A stretch of 64,000 nucleotides of DNA from Balaenoptera acutorostrata. Taxonomy: Eukaryota; Chordata; Mammalia; Artiodactyla; Balaenopteridae. How positions within the stretch are numbered: position 1 is the stretch's first letter; every line of letters begins with the position of its first letter. Below the pieces are notes generated by a model. It had not been told where the DNA came from and did not search any database. It saw only the letters and a list, made by a program, of their open reading frames with translations. The stretch lies in assembly GCF_949987535.1 (NCBI RefSeq), contig NC_080067.1:29106039-29170038 (forward strand), in the 5' to 3' direction. Positions 1 to 13,022 of the stretch are shown here, piece after piece. The position numbers were made by a program, and so were the translations under genes.

Positions 1-851
1 TGAAATCTGCATTAAAGCATATTTTGCCTCTAATGGGCAATTCCCTGTCTTAAGCAATTTCTTACAAGTGACTCTGTGTGATAGAATTCAACACTTATTT
101 TTAAAAACTCCAGTTAAAATCCCATATTTTGGCTTGCAATTGATCTCTAGGGTAGATGCTAAATGGGAGCTTTATTGTAATTCTTTGGATTTTACACATT
201 TTAAACCATAAGGTTTAAAGTGCATGCTAGCAGGTAAAGGATTATAATAGATTAAAAAAATAAGACTTTATTTTCTGAAGAGAAGTTAAGGACTTCAGGG
301 AATGAAATGATGTTGATCAAAACACTGAAATCTACTAGCTCACTGCTCACTTATAACCAGAATGAAATGGAGGAAATAGGGAGTCCCCACTGTCTAGTGC
401 TAATGAAAATGACTTTTCTATATTACTTTTACTCTTTAAGATTCCACATTATGAGAACTAGGGGATAGAAGAGGGGCATGAACATATAAGAAGGATACAA
501 CCATTTTAAGTTTCATTTCTGGGATGAGAAAGACATACCAGACAATTTGAAGATTCTCTGTCATAAAATGGTGTACTACACACAACACATCAGAAATATG
601 TGAAAGACTGTATAAAATTAGAATGCAAGACCTTGATTACAAAAAAAAATTATAGTGGGAAATTTAATGTACCTCTTTCAGAATCTGACATCTAGTAAAA
701 ATATAGATAAGGATATAGGGAATTTGAGTAACATAATCAAGAAACTCAATACATATGTACAGAACTTTTTTCTTAAAAATAGCAAATATACTTCTTTTCA
801 TGTCCATGGGATGTACACCCAAATCAGTCATGTACTTGATCACAAAGAAAA
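1..851. other. SLC9A9 intron, no recognisable feature
   Basis: AT-rich sequence. The only open frame (655-870, 71 codons) has no recognisable product. Confidence 0.5.
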
Positions 852-862
852 CTTACATTTTA

Positions 863-1064
863 TTATTTAAAAAATTTTTTTTGATGTGAACCATTTTTTT
901 AAAGTTTTTATCGAATTTGTTACAATATTGCTTCTGTTTTACATTTTGGTTTCTTGGCTGCGAGGCATGCGGGATCCTAGCTCCCTGACCAGGGATTGAA
1001 CCCACACCCCCTGCATCGGAAGGCAAAGTCTTAACCACTGGACCACCAGGGAAGACCTGAAAAT
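863..1064 (-). mobile_element. tRNA-derived SINE, short CHR-2-like type
   Basis: In reverse orientation it reads gtcttccctggtggtccagtggttaagac and later a B-box-like gggttcaatccctgg. It lacks the long 3' body of the other SINE type. A probable 11-bp duplication CTTACATTTTA lies at 852-862 and 1065-1075. The tail is T-rich and degraded. Confidence 0.85.
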
Positions 1065-1347
1065 CTTACATTTTAAAAGTAGAATTATTACTGATAACAT
1101 TCTCATAATTTGATAAATTAGAAATAAATTTTTAAAAAGGTGATCAAAACTGGGATCATTTGGTAAACTAAGAAACTGTCAAAAAATTACCTATCAAAGG
1201 AAATCAGAACTGAATCATCTCAAATGTAATCATTGAATCAGACAAGGATCATCAATGGACGCTAAAAACAGTGGCTTACAGAGAGATTGGAGACAGGAGA
1301 TTCACACAGTGCTCAAGTATTGCCCCATAGGTTAAAAACTAATTCCA

Positions 1348-1653
1348 GGGCTTCCCTGGTGGCGCAGTGGTTGAGAATCTGCCTGCCAATGCAGAGAACA
1401 CGGGTTCGAGCCCTGGTCTGGGAAGATCCCACATGCCGCGGAGCAACTAGGCCTGTGAACCACAACTACTGAGCCTGCGCGTCTGGAGCCTGTGCTCCGC
1501 AACAAGAGAGGCCGCGATAGTGAGAGGCCCGCGCACCGCGATGAAGAGTGGCCCCCACTTGCCGCAACTAGAGAAAGCCCTCGCACAGAAACGAAGACCC
1601 AACACAGCCATAAACAAATAAATAAATAAATAAAAGTACTCTTAAAACAAAAA
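1348..1653 (+). mobile_element. Cetacean tRNA-derived SINE, long type
   Basis: Full head gggcttccctggtggcgcag, the long body ending gacccaacacagcc, and an aaataaat tail. The flanking duplication is AAAAACTAATTCCA (1334-1347) against AAAAACTAATCCCA (1654-1667), 13 of 14 identical. Confidence 0.95.
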
Positions 1654-1851
1654 AAAAACTAATCCCAAAGGTAAAACTATACTTTTACAACGGGGGTTAG
1701 CACTATAACCATATGAACAAACTTAGCATCACCAAGAGTGGGACAACTTGACCTTACGTGCCTGTTGATATGAAATATGCATTATTAATTTTTTTTTTTG
1801 AAATACACATTATTAAGCATAGAGCATTACCAATGAATATTCTTTTCTTTT

Positions 1852-2198
1852 TGGCTTAAACAACAGACATTTATTTTGTCACAGTTCTAGAGGCTAGAAG
1901 TCCATGATCAAGGTGCCAGCATGGCTAAGTTGTAGTGAGGGCCTTCGTCCTGGTTTGCAGACAGCCGCCTTCTCCCTGTGTCCTCGTTGCGTTCCTTGGA
2001 GCGTGTGTGCAGGGAGACAGCGATTGATCTCGATCTCTCTTCTTACAAGTCCACCAGTCCTGTCAGCTAGGACCCTACCCTCATGATATCATTTAACCTT
2101 CATTACCTCCTGAAAGCCCTGTCTCCAAGTATACTCACACTGGGGGTTAGGGCTTCAATGTATGAATTTTGAGAGGACACAGTTCACTACACAGCATG
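1852..2198 (-). mobile_element. MLT1-type LTR (ERVL-MaLR), solo
   Basis: Antisense words: ttaaacaacagacatttatt, cacagttctagaggctagaagtcc, gggggttagggcttcaatgta. It is a degraded retroviral-like LTR with no internal genes. Confidence 0.85.
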
Positions 2199-2439
2199 GT
2201 AAGTCTCAGTTTGGACTAGCCACATCCACATGGTCAAAAGACATGGGGCTACCAGGTACCGTGTGGAATAGTACAGTCCAACAGTTATACTTGAAGCATA
2301 CCCCTAACGAGTGAGAAAGACTTGTGCATTTGCCAATGAATATACTTGTCTAAAAGGTTCAACCTGAGTTTCAAGCCTTGACCTAATTTCTAGTTTACAG
2401 GAAATATAGCAGAGAGAAGAACATATTAATGGATGCTAG

Positions 2440-2825
2440 GAGGAAACAAACAAGTCCAGAATGTGGAATAGTGTGCAAAACAACTGACCTGGTTTCTTCT
2501 AAAAATCAATGTCATGGGGAAGAAAACGAGAGAAACTGGTTTAAAGAGACTAAAAAGAAAAAAAAATTGACCAAATATAATACATAATCTTGATTTGATC
2601 ATGAATTAAAAAACATCTATACATAATTTTTTTTGCAATAACTGGGGAAATTTGTGTATGTACTGATAAAATTATTAATTGTTTTTAATATTTTTAGACA
2701 CAGTAATGGTATTTTGGTTACCTAATAGAATGTCCTTGTTTTTCAAAGTTGTAACCTTCAGTATTTAGATAAGAAGTGTATGTCTGTTTTTACATTGAAA
2801 TGATTCAGTGAAAAATAAAAGAATA
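2440..2825 (+). mobile_element. Old L1 3' UTR fragment
   Basis: Contains atcaatgtcatgggga, taatggtattttggttacct and tagaatgtccttgtttttca in the order typical of old mammalian L1 3' ends. It is decayed, so limits are approximate. Confidence 0.5.
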
Positions 2826-2835
2826 AATAAAAACA

Positions 2836-2890
2836 CATATTTAATATATGTGATATATATATGTATATATGTGATATATATGTATATATA
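2836..2890. repeat. AT-rich microsatellite
   Basis: Interrupted (TA)n/(TATATG)n run. Confidence 0.8.
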
Positions 2891-2989
2891 AAGGCAAGAA
2901 AGCAAAACGGGCATATTATTACCAGTGGATAAAACTAGGTAAATGGTATATGGACATCCTTTTTAGTTGAACTATATGAAATTGACAAT

Positions 2990-3480
2990 ACTTGACCATT
3001 TTTGAGTTTAAAGAAATGACAATTTTACATTTGAATACACCAATTACCATAGGAGACACTTGAAGGGTGATTAAAAACCCACCATTAAAAGAACTCCAGG
3101 AACCAGATGGGTTTACAGCTGACTCCTAACTAGCCTTTAAAAATCTGATCATTTCTATGCTATGCTATTTCAGGCCACGAAAAAATAGAAAAGTCTTTAG
3201 CTCATGCTATGAATGTAGCACTTCCTTAACACTATTTAAACCCAATAAAGGCAGCCCCCTCTACCCCCAAAAAGAAAAAGTATAGACTAACCTCAGTTAT
3301 TGTTATAGATAGCAGAATTGTAGGAAAAAATAGCTATCCTGAGATTGTAAGAATAACTCAATACCAGGATATCTATCAATATATTTCATCACATCAATAA
3401 AGTAGAGGAAAAATCTATGTGATTATCTCAATATATGCTGAAAATACTATTAAATTTATCTGACATTTCTAATAAAAGCT
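2990..3480 (+). mobile_element. Decayed L1 ORF2 fragment
   Basis: Plus-strand words such as agaactccaggaaccagatgg and atgctgaaaatactattaaa correspond to the RT region (the KSPGPDG and DAEKAFD surroundings). Many indels remove any reading frame. Confidence 0.6.
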
Positions 3481-3649
3481 GTGAGTAAAATAAGGTTACT
3501 AATGAGTGCTTAGTTCTGCTTAAAGGACTTTAACATGTATTTTCTTATTTAATGTTCACACATTTAATCTTCAGAGACAGATCCTGTTATCCCCATTTTG
3601 CTCTCTAGGCTAAATGTCTAGAAGATGGAAGGTCGAGTCCTATAATAAT

Positions 3650-4805
3650 TGTATGTTTAACTTTATAAGAAACTGCTAAAGTGATTTACAGATTGGCCAT
3701 AACGTTTTGCATTCCCACCAGCAATGAATTCTCTTTAAATGTGAGTATGTAGCTTGTATTTTCATTCTCTTAACAGTGTCTTTTGCAAAGTGAAAAATAT
3801 TCATTTTGATGAAGTCCAATTTATCATTTTTTTCTTTTGTACATGATGCTTTTGGTATAACATTTAAGACTCCTTTGCCTAATTTACGGTCATGAAGATT
3901 TTTCTCTTATGTTTCCTTTTAGAAGTTTTATAGTTTTATATTTTGCATTTTGATCTATGATCCACACATGCCCTGCATGTCTGCCATCCAGTGTACAGTC
4001 TGGGACCTGAGTGATGCTCTATCTTGTAGCTCATGTCTCACACTTTGGTGTGCTGTTTAGGGTCAGATACATGCTTACATAGCTTGGAGGTGAGCCCAAA
4101 AGTTTATACACAATTTTATCGGATCACTTTCTTGTATTCCCTCTACTCCACAATCTCTTCCATGTTTTCTGGCTTCCCAAAGCCCAGGGCTTTCGTTTCC
4201 CTACACTGCTACATGTTTCCCATGATTTTTCCATAATATTGGGCCCGTTTCCAAGATCAAGCAGTGATAAGATTAAGAGAGAAAAAAAATGCAGTGGGAC
4301 TTCTTCCCAAGGCCTCTGGACCTCAGTTCCTCTGGTCGGGAATTTGGGGTCCACCCAACTGTTGCTGCCATCATTACCACTGCTGCCCCAGGTTTGCCTG
4401 GTATTGGGATGAGAATGAAGTAAATGATAACAACAAACAAAAGAGGGGATTTCCCTCACTCTTTTGACCCTCAGCAGTCCTCTGTCCTGTTCCTTATGTC
4501 CCAAACAGATAATTTCTTTTGCAGTTCTGTCTGCCTTCCTTGTTGTGCAGTTCTGGCCTTTAAACTGCCTTTGAGTTCAGGTCAAGAGATTCCAGAGAGG
4601 AAAAAAAAATGGGAAATTCACCACTGTTTTAATAGTACTCTGAATTCTGGTTTCCTTCCCCAATCTATCTGCTACCACTTGCTTTTAAGAGTCCTTAGAT
4701 GACTGCTACATTCATTCTGGCCAGGGATTTTAGTTGCATTCGTTGGAAGAGACAGAGGGGAGTAAGTGTGCTTACACCATCTTGACCAGAACTGGGACCC
4801 CTCCA
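3650..4805 (-). mobile_element. Old L1 fragment(s), minus strand
   Basis: Positions 3650-3965 match antisense ORF2 (gatgaagtccaatttatca, gaagttttatagttttata). The later part to about 4800 resembles the 5' UTR side of an old L1 and ends with a ccatcttgaccagaa motif. A 126-codon minus ORF at 4124-4504 has no recognisable product and falls in this region. Confidence 0.5.
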
Positions 4806-4810
4806 TAGTC

Positions 4811-5919
4811 TTTTGGATCACAAGTTCCAACTATTGCATTTAAAATATTTCTTTTTCAGACTTCACCTATTACCCAAAGTAAAGATACATCTATGACTTA
4901 AAGTAAGCCACCTATATTTGATCATACTTTATGGTAGCAAGCTAATAAATTCTCTTCGATAGAGAAGAATGTTCACTGTTTGGTAAACTTAATAAATGGG
5001 TGAAGCTTATTAACATCGATGTTCTCAAGAGCACGTTGGAGGAGATAAATAAGAACATGCCTAGTGGAGGAGAGCTGGCACTTATGAACATAAAGACTAC
5101 TATCTCTGAAAGTGGGAAGATTCAGTACATAGAAAGAAAGCATATTAATGAACCCAGATGGCATTGGAGGCAAATTTAGGAGCTGCTAATCCCTGCTTGT
5201 CAAAAACCTAGGATATATTTAGGTTAACAATAGGTTACTAGAGTTATACAACATCTTTAATAAAATATGTCAAACTAGATTGATTTAAGCAATAAATATT
5301 TGGAGTTGTGAAACATTTTTTACAAGAGCCTACAGAAAATAGAATGTAATTTTAAATGGGGGTGAGAGGTAGGGGATATTAAGTATAAGTTTACATTCAA
5401 ATGAGTAAACTGGTTTTCCATGTTTCATGACAAAGGGTATTTCTCGGACCTGCCAATTAATAAAAATTGAGACAAAATGTACAAATTGGTACACAGTCAA
5501 TGCAAAATAATGAATTGATACACATTGATGAAGCGGTGCAAATTAAATATCTGAAGAGATCCTAAGCAAAGATGATCATGTTCAGAAGGAAATAAAGCAA
5601 GCTCTAGAAAGAATCTTTCTGAGCTGTTGGATGAATATAACGCTTTTTGTGAGCATTTTTCCTTAAGAGGTTTATCATTTTGAATGCAGAAATAGGAGCT
5701 GCCTGTAAAACTGATGAATCTAATCATTACATAAAATGAACTAAGCTCCCCAGAGGCTATTTCTTTCTATTCCCCATGTAAACCATGCTTTCATAAATAC
5801 AATTAATTAATAACACTTTATGTGTATGTATGTGTGTGTGTATATATATGCCATAGGCAGAAAAAGAGTGTTTGGATAAGAAAAGGCTCATAGGTGGTCT
5901 TTTGGGTAGTGTTACAGCA
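4811..5919. other. SLC9A9 intron, no recognisable feature
   Basis: Apparently unique AT-rich sequence with a small (GT/AT) run at 5822-5848. Nothing else seen. Confidence 0.5.
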
Positions 5920-6095
5920 ACATTTATTGAGCACTTACTGTGTGCCCTAAATTTATATGTGCAATACTTAATCCATATAAAAATCTAAAGAGGTAGGTAT
6001 TATTATTGTTCCAAGTTTACAAATAAGAAAACTGAAGCATAGAGAGGTTGCATTTCTTGCTCAAGATCCCACAGCTAGTAAGAGAGGGGGGCATG
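5920..6095 (-). repeat. MIR/L2-type relic
   Basis: aacatttattgagcacttactg and acaaataagaaaactgaagc, then ctcaagatcccacagctagta. An ancient mammalian repeat; orientation is judged from the core words. Confidence 0.55.
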
Positions 6096-6954
6096 GTTGG
6101 GCCCCATACCGTCTGCCTCCAGAATGTGTGCACTGATTTACTATGTTAATACACCAGTGAAGTAAATTGTTAAACATGCACGAGACTTTGGATGCTAGAA
6201 AGAAAACCAGGCACGACACAGCTGGATATGAAGGGAACTTGATTATATGTATTCTTCCATTATATAAAACTGACATTGCCTCACCTCAGCAATAAAGGAA
6301 GTCTGTATGTAAGCAGGTATATTTAACTCTACTATTGTTTAAGATTAAAAACTATTACTAAAGACAGTTCTCTCTTTACCACTGTGTGCATTCCCATGGT
6401 GGCTGTTATTATAAACTTTGTGGCCAGTGGGTATATGTGATAAAGAAATCATTCTAGGACGACATAAAATAGGATGGGTCATAAACCCAAAATAAATTTT
6501 AAATACTTAATTAACTAAAATAATGGTAGTGGAGACATTGCACTAGCTAAAAGTTATTCACTCTGCAACGGACACAGGGCAGTATGTGTGATTTTTTGTT
6601 TGATCTGAGGAAGGGGCTGACAGCAGGCTGACTTGGGATCCCGAATGGGGTTGGGAAATGAGCCTGAGGGTAACAAATTCCTCTAATTCCAAATTCCTAT
6701 AATTGAGGAAGACAAACGTCCCTGCTTGGCTACCTGAGATCAGGGCTGGCCTTGTTTACCTTTAACTTTTCTAGATCAAGGAAAAAAATCTGCAGCAAGA
6801 AACTTCTGTGTGGCACTAGCAGGTCAACCCCATCACTCATGAGGGATGAAGATTTCCTGTGTTTGTTTTTAACTGGCCTGTCTTGCTTATAAAAGTACAT
6901 CTCTTTTTCCCCAGAGAATTTGTTAATCAAGGTAGTTTGCAGGCGTCAGGAATT

Positions 6955-7235
6955 AGCTCATTTATTTGGGGCAGCAGAAGAATGAACCAGTTGGGAGCAC
7001 AGGCCCTGGGCTCAGGCTGCCTGGCCTTGTAGTCTGACTCTGTAGCCGGACAGTGGGGTGACCCTGGGCCACTTTGCCAGGCCTCACCCACCCTAGGAGG
7101 CAGCTACTGCTATCATCCCCGTTTTATAGATTAGAGGCTGAGTCACAGGGAGGTCTTATGCCTGGCACTTTATTTTCTAAGTATCTAGCACAGAGTAAAT
7201 AGTCAATAAAAACCAGCTATTACTCTTTGAGATGT
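6955..7235 (+). repeat. MIR SINE relic
   Basis: Contains gagcacaggccctgggctca, gggtgaccctgggccacttt and cccgttttatagattagagg in MIR order. Ancient and diverged. Confidence 0.75.
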
Positions 7236-8795
7236 TCGAAGCAAAAATCTGGAAACTGTAGAAGTCATCTTGCTGGGGGCACTTTCTCATATTGTCTGGA
7301 ATACAAGTTCTGAATTGCTCTGGTGTGCAAGGCTTTCTGTACTGTGGCTGAGGTATTTCGAAGAGATGGGTCCAGCATTCCTATCTGGGAGAAGCCAGGA
7401 AATGTTTGCACTGTGGTGTGGGCTCCATTCTCAAGAGTTCTGTTAACTCCATGTGCCACCCTACCCTAAACTAAGGATGGGGTTACCATCCCAGATTACT
7501 TACCACTGCCGGAGAGCTCTGCCCCACTGGTTTCTGAGGTGTATTTGTAGGCATGTGTAATTATTTGGTGGACAGTACTGTTTATTGGCCTCTGTAGGGC
7601 AAAGCCTGACACCTTTGATCTCTTGTTTCTTGGCTAACAGCAGAGCTAGTCCTTGGAGACTGGGAACTGGGTTTTCCTCACCACCAGCATTAATGTAATT
7701 CACAGAAGGGAGGATATCTGGATTCTAATCGAGAAACCATTCTGCTTTCTTTTACATGAAAACCTCCAAAATAATACTGGGGGAGTCTTTTCTTTTTCTC
7801 TAGAATTTTAAGAAACAAAGGTTCGCGATTTATTTCAAATGCTGCATTAAAAATATTTGTTATTATTAAAAAAACAACAGCTTTAGGACAAGAAATTTGA
7901 ATGCGCTTAGGATAAAACTTAACCAATGAAGAATTTGTTTCATATGTTAAGATCATGCTGAGTCCCTTTAAGCATGAAGTCATTGCTGTTTTAAAGTTTT
8001 TCTATCAAAGTGCAACTCATATTAATATTATCAATTTTTACCTTACATAAAACATTTTATCTGCATCTTACGGTGGTAGTTTGCAGTTGAATGGCAAATT
8101 TTATAGGGACTAAAAAAGTAAATAAATAAAATCAAGTACATACCTAATAATTTAAGAGAAAAAAAATGTAGAAATTTAAAAAAACCAAAAAGGGAGGGCA
8201 ATGTAAAATGTATAAATAAATCATAACCAAGTGAGGATGCCTGAGTTCATTCAATATTACATTTGTACACCTGCCCCTTGGGTTTCCCTTTATGTATCAT
8301 TTTATTAAAGCCCCAATTTACTAACATTCTGGCGTTTTATGGAAAGAAGCTGACATGAAAGTCGGTCAATGAGACGTTGCTCTGTAAAGAAGCAAAGTCT
8401 TGCTAAATATAGTGTAAATGATGGACAACTATCATTTAAAAGCGATAATGAAATGAAGGATTTCTTTGATAGCATTATAAACCACAGTGGAAGTGGAGCA
8501 TATGCTGGTATCACTGTAACATGGTCAAACCAAATTTATGTCATGCTTGTGTGTGTGTCTGAACACACACTAACTTATGATCCTATTCTTTTATGCTTAT
8601 TCTATTGTGCTCTATTTCCTTCTCGTTGATCAATGCACAATGAATTTTTCTCTTCAAGTTAGCCCCTGCTTCCCTCCAGCATAGGTGCTAAAAGTTTTAA
8701 ACTTGAGGCTCAGGTGTGGGGCCCTGGGCAACCCCAGCCAAATCTGACAGTATTTAATATTAGCCCCATCTCTATGTGGGGTTATAAGTCTAAAC
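7236..8795. other. SLC9A9 intron, no recognisable feature
   Basis: Short open frames on both strands (for example 8369-8629 plus, 7690-7983 minus) show no known domain and no splice context. Confidence 0.45.
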
Positions 8796-8985
8796 CAGTG
8801 GTTCTCAAAATGTGGTCCTAGAGCCAGCAGCAACAGCATTGCCTGGAGTGTGGTTAAAATGCAAATACTTAGGCCCTGAACCAAACCTACTTGATCAGAA
8901 CCTCTGGGGCAGGGGCCCAGCAATCTGGGGGTTTAATGAGCCCTCCAGTTGGTTCCGATGTTCATTAAAGTTTGAGAGCCTTTGG
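8796..8985 (+). mobile_element. MER5A-like hAT DNA transposon
   Basis: Starts cagtggttctcaaaatgtgg and ends with the inverted tttgagagcctttgg. Internal ggggcccagcaatctggggg is typical of MER5A. Non-autonomous. Confidence 0.88.
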
Positions 8986-10224
8986 TCTTAACTTGGTCTT
9001 GCTGCCCTGTATCCTGTCTGCCTGGGTTGACTTCCTAGATGCACACATACCTATAAAGCTCAGTTATCCCCTCTGATTTCCTCATGACTGGGTCTCTGTC
9101 TCTCTGACTGGGTTTATGCCCTGATTTCAGATTAACACTCTAGCTCCCAGCTGGGATTTCCACCTGGCCTGCTGGACCAGAGCCCTGTCAGCTCATTTCC
9201 TTAAATATATCACGGTCCTGCTTTTACTCTTCTCCCCTCCTGGCTGGTGGACAAGTCTGGCATTGAATCAGTTGGGCCGTTTGGGGCCAATTCGCACTGG
9301 GGCATCTCCACGACCTGGAAACTCCATGCTGTGCCTCCCAGCAGGCCATAATAGCACTGGCCTAGGATGACCTCCAGGCCCCTCACCTGTGGACGTTATA
9401 GTTGACATTACTATCCTTCTTTATTAGTCCCTGTCCTATAACCTGATAAACATTCTAACTGCCTAAGGCCCCATTTTATATTACCCTGTCCCTACTGATT
9501 TGGATATCAAGAGACTGCATGAGCTATGACATCTATCTGAAGTCAGTGGATATCTTTGGAAAACACTACAGTAGAGTTAGGTAAACATTTTAGGGTAAAA
9601 CATGTTATTGATTTGGGGACAAATCCTTCAGGGTAAAGGAAGACAATAGTAGAAAATAAGTTATATTTGAATTACTTTAAGAAAATGTTGCCAGCACCAC
9701 TTTATGTTCTAAATATTCTAATTTACCCGATAGAGCATTCAATACATTTATCTTGTGAGGATTGGTATCCTCTAACTTCTGCTTTCCAAGTCCTAATTTT
9801 TCCATGCATGGATCCACCTACTGAATTTATTTTCCCGAAACCTGAACACACCATTATCTTACTATCAGTTAACAGGAGACTCAACACTATAGCGTTTAAT
9901 AAAATATTCGTGCTCATCCAGAGGAGCCTATAAGCAGCTACCACCGTGAAAGAAATTGAAGGTCACACTTATATGCCTAGAAAATAGTTCAACAAGCATT
10001 TCAAAACATTCTCCATTTCAACCTTTGGTCAAAGCCCTTTTATGTGTTAGCAATGTTCACAATACTTGAAGAGGTCCTTTTTTCTTTGAATTCGGTTTAA
10101 TGCATAACCACTTGGCCCAGTTTAGACATAAGCTTTCTTACCCTAAACTCATGAGTCCTGCTTCTGCTTCTATTTGTCAGATGGATAGAAATTTGTCAGT
10201 AAAGGCTTAACAAAAGGAATTTAC
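8986..10224. other. SLC9A9 intron, no recognisable feature
   Basis: Nothing recognised beyond short chance ORFs. Confidence 0.45.
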
Positions 10225-10335
10225 ATGTGTGGTTATATTCATTCAATTTTTCATGGAGCAATTATTTATTCCATTCTACTATGTGCCAAGCACTACATTG
10301 GTGCTGGAATACCAGAGTCCTTGCCTGAAAAAAAA
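10225..10335 (+). repeat. Fragment of the same old repeat family
   Basis: ttattccattctactatgtgcc and cattggtgctggaatacca match the head of the family seen at 52600. Confidence 0.45.
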
Positions 10336-10839
10336 TCTTCTTGGAAATCCCTTCCCAGTCAGATGGATCTTTTCTTATCAGAGGTGGTGGGTATGGATTT
10401 GCCTCACAGAAAATGGGTGGGGACCAGGGAGGGGCTGCATGATCATCAAGATGTATGGCTTTGGAAAGTAAAATGTGATTTATGCAAAGCACTGTTACAT
10501 TCTGGGATATGAAAATGAGGACCCAGATCAAAGAAACAAAGACAACAACATTTTACTTTTTCACAATTGGCACAAACTATTCATTTTTCATCATATCTTC
10601 TACTACCTGCACACTTTGGGTTAATACCAATCATCTTCCAAGCACTGCTTATTGGATGGCCCCTAACTGAAGCCTTGACCCGATTTTCCTTTAAGAAATT
10701 GTCTAATCTGTGTCTATAGCATCCCTCTGGCCGAACATATGGTTGAATAATCAAATACATTTAAGCATTTCCTGTGTCTCTAATTCTATCCTAAGTGCTG
10801 TGACAAATTAAAAACTAAGCAAATTCATTTTCTCCTTGG

Positions 10840-10970
10840 TATTATAGCTTTTTCTGTATAAATTCTACTGTATCATAAGTATCTTGAGGACAAGACTCAT
10901 GTCTTACTCATTTTTGTAAACTCCATAGATTATCACATTATACTCAGTAAATATGATTGAATGGAAAAAT
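10840..10970 (+). repeat. L2 3'-end relic
   Basis: tcttgaggacaagactcatgt and actcagtaaatatgattgaatgg are a short L2 tail. Confidence 0.6.
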
Positions 10971-11219
10971 TCATAAAGAAATTCATTTCTAGGGACTGTA
11001 GACTATAAACATCATCCTGAGATTTCTAGAACTCTTGGAAAAGTCAATTCTGTTGGTGATAGGTCATACCGTTTCACCTTGTGAATGAAGGTCAACTTGA
11101 CCCCAGGGAAAGTTAGTGTACAGACATGCCATTGTACTCTTGACCAGTCAGCAACATCAGAAACGGAACAGTGCAGCCATGCCTCATAATGATTTCCTTT
11201 GTTAAGCAGTGTCACTCAC

Positions 11220-11373
11220 CTGATCTGAAGCCAGGTCAGCATGGGGGTTGTTCCTCCTCCGAATACCCAGACTGTGAAGAACACCAGGAGCAGAGTGGTG
11301 GTAAACATCATTTGCTTGGGCTGAGATCCTGTGTTCCGAATAGCTAAGGCAAAAGCTATCGCTCCTCGCAAAC
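11220..11373 (-). CDS. SLC9A9: SLC9A9 (NHE9) internal exon with the GLRGA motif
   Basis: This exon is 154 bp: two bases finishing a Gly codon, 50 codons, and two bases that pass into the next exon (phase 2). It reads (G)[13 protein letters not shown], a polar loop, and then a hydrophobic stretch [20 protein letters not shown] followed by [15 protein letters not shown](I/M)AFALA is a hallmark of cation/proton antiporters. [12 protein letters not shown] ends the membrane domain in NHE6, 7 and 9, and the SQPKQ and PMLTWLQIR wording points to NHE9. On the minus strand the acceptor is TTTTTCTCTGTAAG and the donor is TCAG/GTGAGT. The following exon, which would begin the cytosolic tail, lies beyond position 1. 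Confidence 0.95.
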
Positions 11374-11489
11374 CTTACAGAGAAAAACCAAAGAAGGAAA
11401 AGAAACATCTGAACGAGTGTCATTCTCATTTCATTGAATTTATCTTTACAATTTACTGACAAACACAATTACATTTTAAAATTAAACTT

Positions 11490-13022
11490 TTAATTTTGAG
11501 ATAACTGTAGACTCACATGCAGTTGTAAGAAATAATAGGGACTTCCTGTGTGCCCTTTCCCTACTTTCTCCCCAGTGGTGATGACTCATCTTGCAAAACT
11601 GTCTAGTACAATATCACACCCAGGACTTTGACACTGATATAGTCAAGATTCAGTACAGTCCCAACACCATAAAGATCCCTCATGTTGCCCTTTATAACCA
11701 CACCTACTTCTCTCCCACAAACTCAACATCTGGCAGCCAGTAATCAATCCTCCATTTCTATAATTTTGCTGATTCAGGAATGTTATATAAATGGAATCGT
11801 GAAGTATGTAGCCTTTTGTAATTGGCTTTTTTTCACTCAGCGTAATTTTTGGATACTCATCCAGGTTGCCAAATGTATTGATAGTTTGTGCCTTTTTATT
11901 GTTGAGTAGTATTTCCATGGTATGGATATTCCACAGTTTGTTTAACCGTCAACTGTTAAAGGACATCTGGGTAGTTTCCAGTTTTTGGCTATTACAAATA
12001 AGGCCTTTGTGTGAGTGAACGTAAGTTTTCAGCTCTCTGAGATAAATGCCCAGGAGTGCAATCACTGAGTTATATGGTATTTGCATGTGTTTTTTTAAAT
12101 TAATTGATTTTAATTAAAAATTTTATTGAAGTAACATTATTTAAATTTATATGTATAGCATTGTATATATTATAACATGTTTCACGTGTACATTATATTT
12201 CTTTTTTTAAATTTAATTTTATTTAATTTTTTTATATAGCATGTTTTTAAAGGAAATTACTACCAAACTTTTCCAGAATGGCTCTACCATTTTACATTCC
12301 CAGCAGCAATAGATAAGTCATCCAGTTTCTCTGCCTTTACCAGCCTTTATTTTAAATTTTAGCCATTTTGATAGCTTGTTGGGGTTATAATTTCCATTTT
12401 CCTAATGGTATTTACATTTTTTAATGTGCTCATTTGTGATCTATCTACCTGCTTGGGTAAAATGGCTCTTTGTGTCTTTATCTCATTTTCTAATTGAATT
12501 GTTAGATGTTTGTTAAATTCTGAGAGTTCTTTATATATTCTAGATAATAGTCCTTTGTTGGATATATAGTTTGCAAATATTTCCTCCCACTTTGTAGCTT
12601 TTTATTGATAAAGTCTAATCTGTTGATTTTTCCTTTTATAAATCATCTATGTGGAGCCAAGTCTAAGAACTCTTTACTTAGCTCTAGGTCCTGAGGATTT
12701 TCCCTTATATTTTAAAATTTTTTCTAAAAGTTATTTAGCTTTACATTTTACCTTTAAGTCCATGCTCATCTTGAATTAATTTTGGTATAAGGGGAGAGTT
12801 TTAGGCTGAGGATTTTTTTTTTTTTTTTTTTTTTTGCCTATGGATGTTTAATTGCTCTCCTGAATTGCTTTTGTACCTTTGTCAAAAACCAGTTGGGTGT
12901 ATTTGCATGGCTCTATTCCTGGGTTCTCAATTCTGTTCCATTGATCTATGTGTCTATTCCTATTCTGCCGGTACACTGTCATGATTATTGTAGGTATATG
13001 GTAGGACTTAGTATCGGGTAGA
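11490..13022 (-). mobile_element. Old L1 fragment, minus strand (left part)
   Basis: It reads like a reverse-complemented old L1 3' end and ORF2. The stretch ttgagtagtatttccatggtatggat is antisense of the YTMEYY-type end of ORF2. Later parts (ttctgttccattgatctatgtgtct) match the antisense RNase H-like region. A 27-nt T-run lies at about 12809-12835. It is heavily decayed. Confidence 0.75.

Noticed and set aside
1348..1420. tRNA gene candidates from A/B-box-like sequence
   Set aside because: These are the tRNA-derived heads of SINEs followed by SINE bodies. No cloverleaf with a proper acceptor stem.
4124..4504. 126-codon minus frame as a possible gene
   Set aside because: No domain, no homology recognised, and it lies in what looks like an old L1 5' region.
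1..11219. Next downstream SLC9A9 exon (start of the cytosolic tail)
   Set aside because: Scanned for antisense of the expected VGVD-type continuation and found nothing. It is probably beyond the window.
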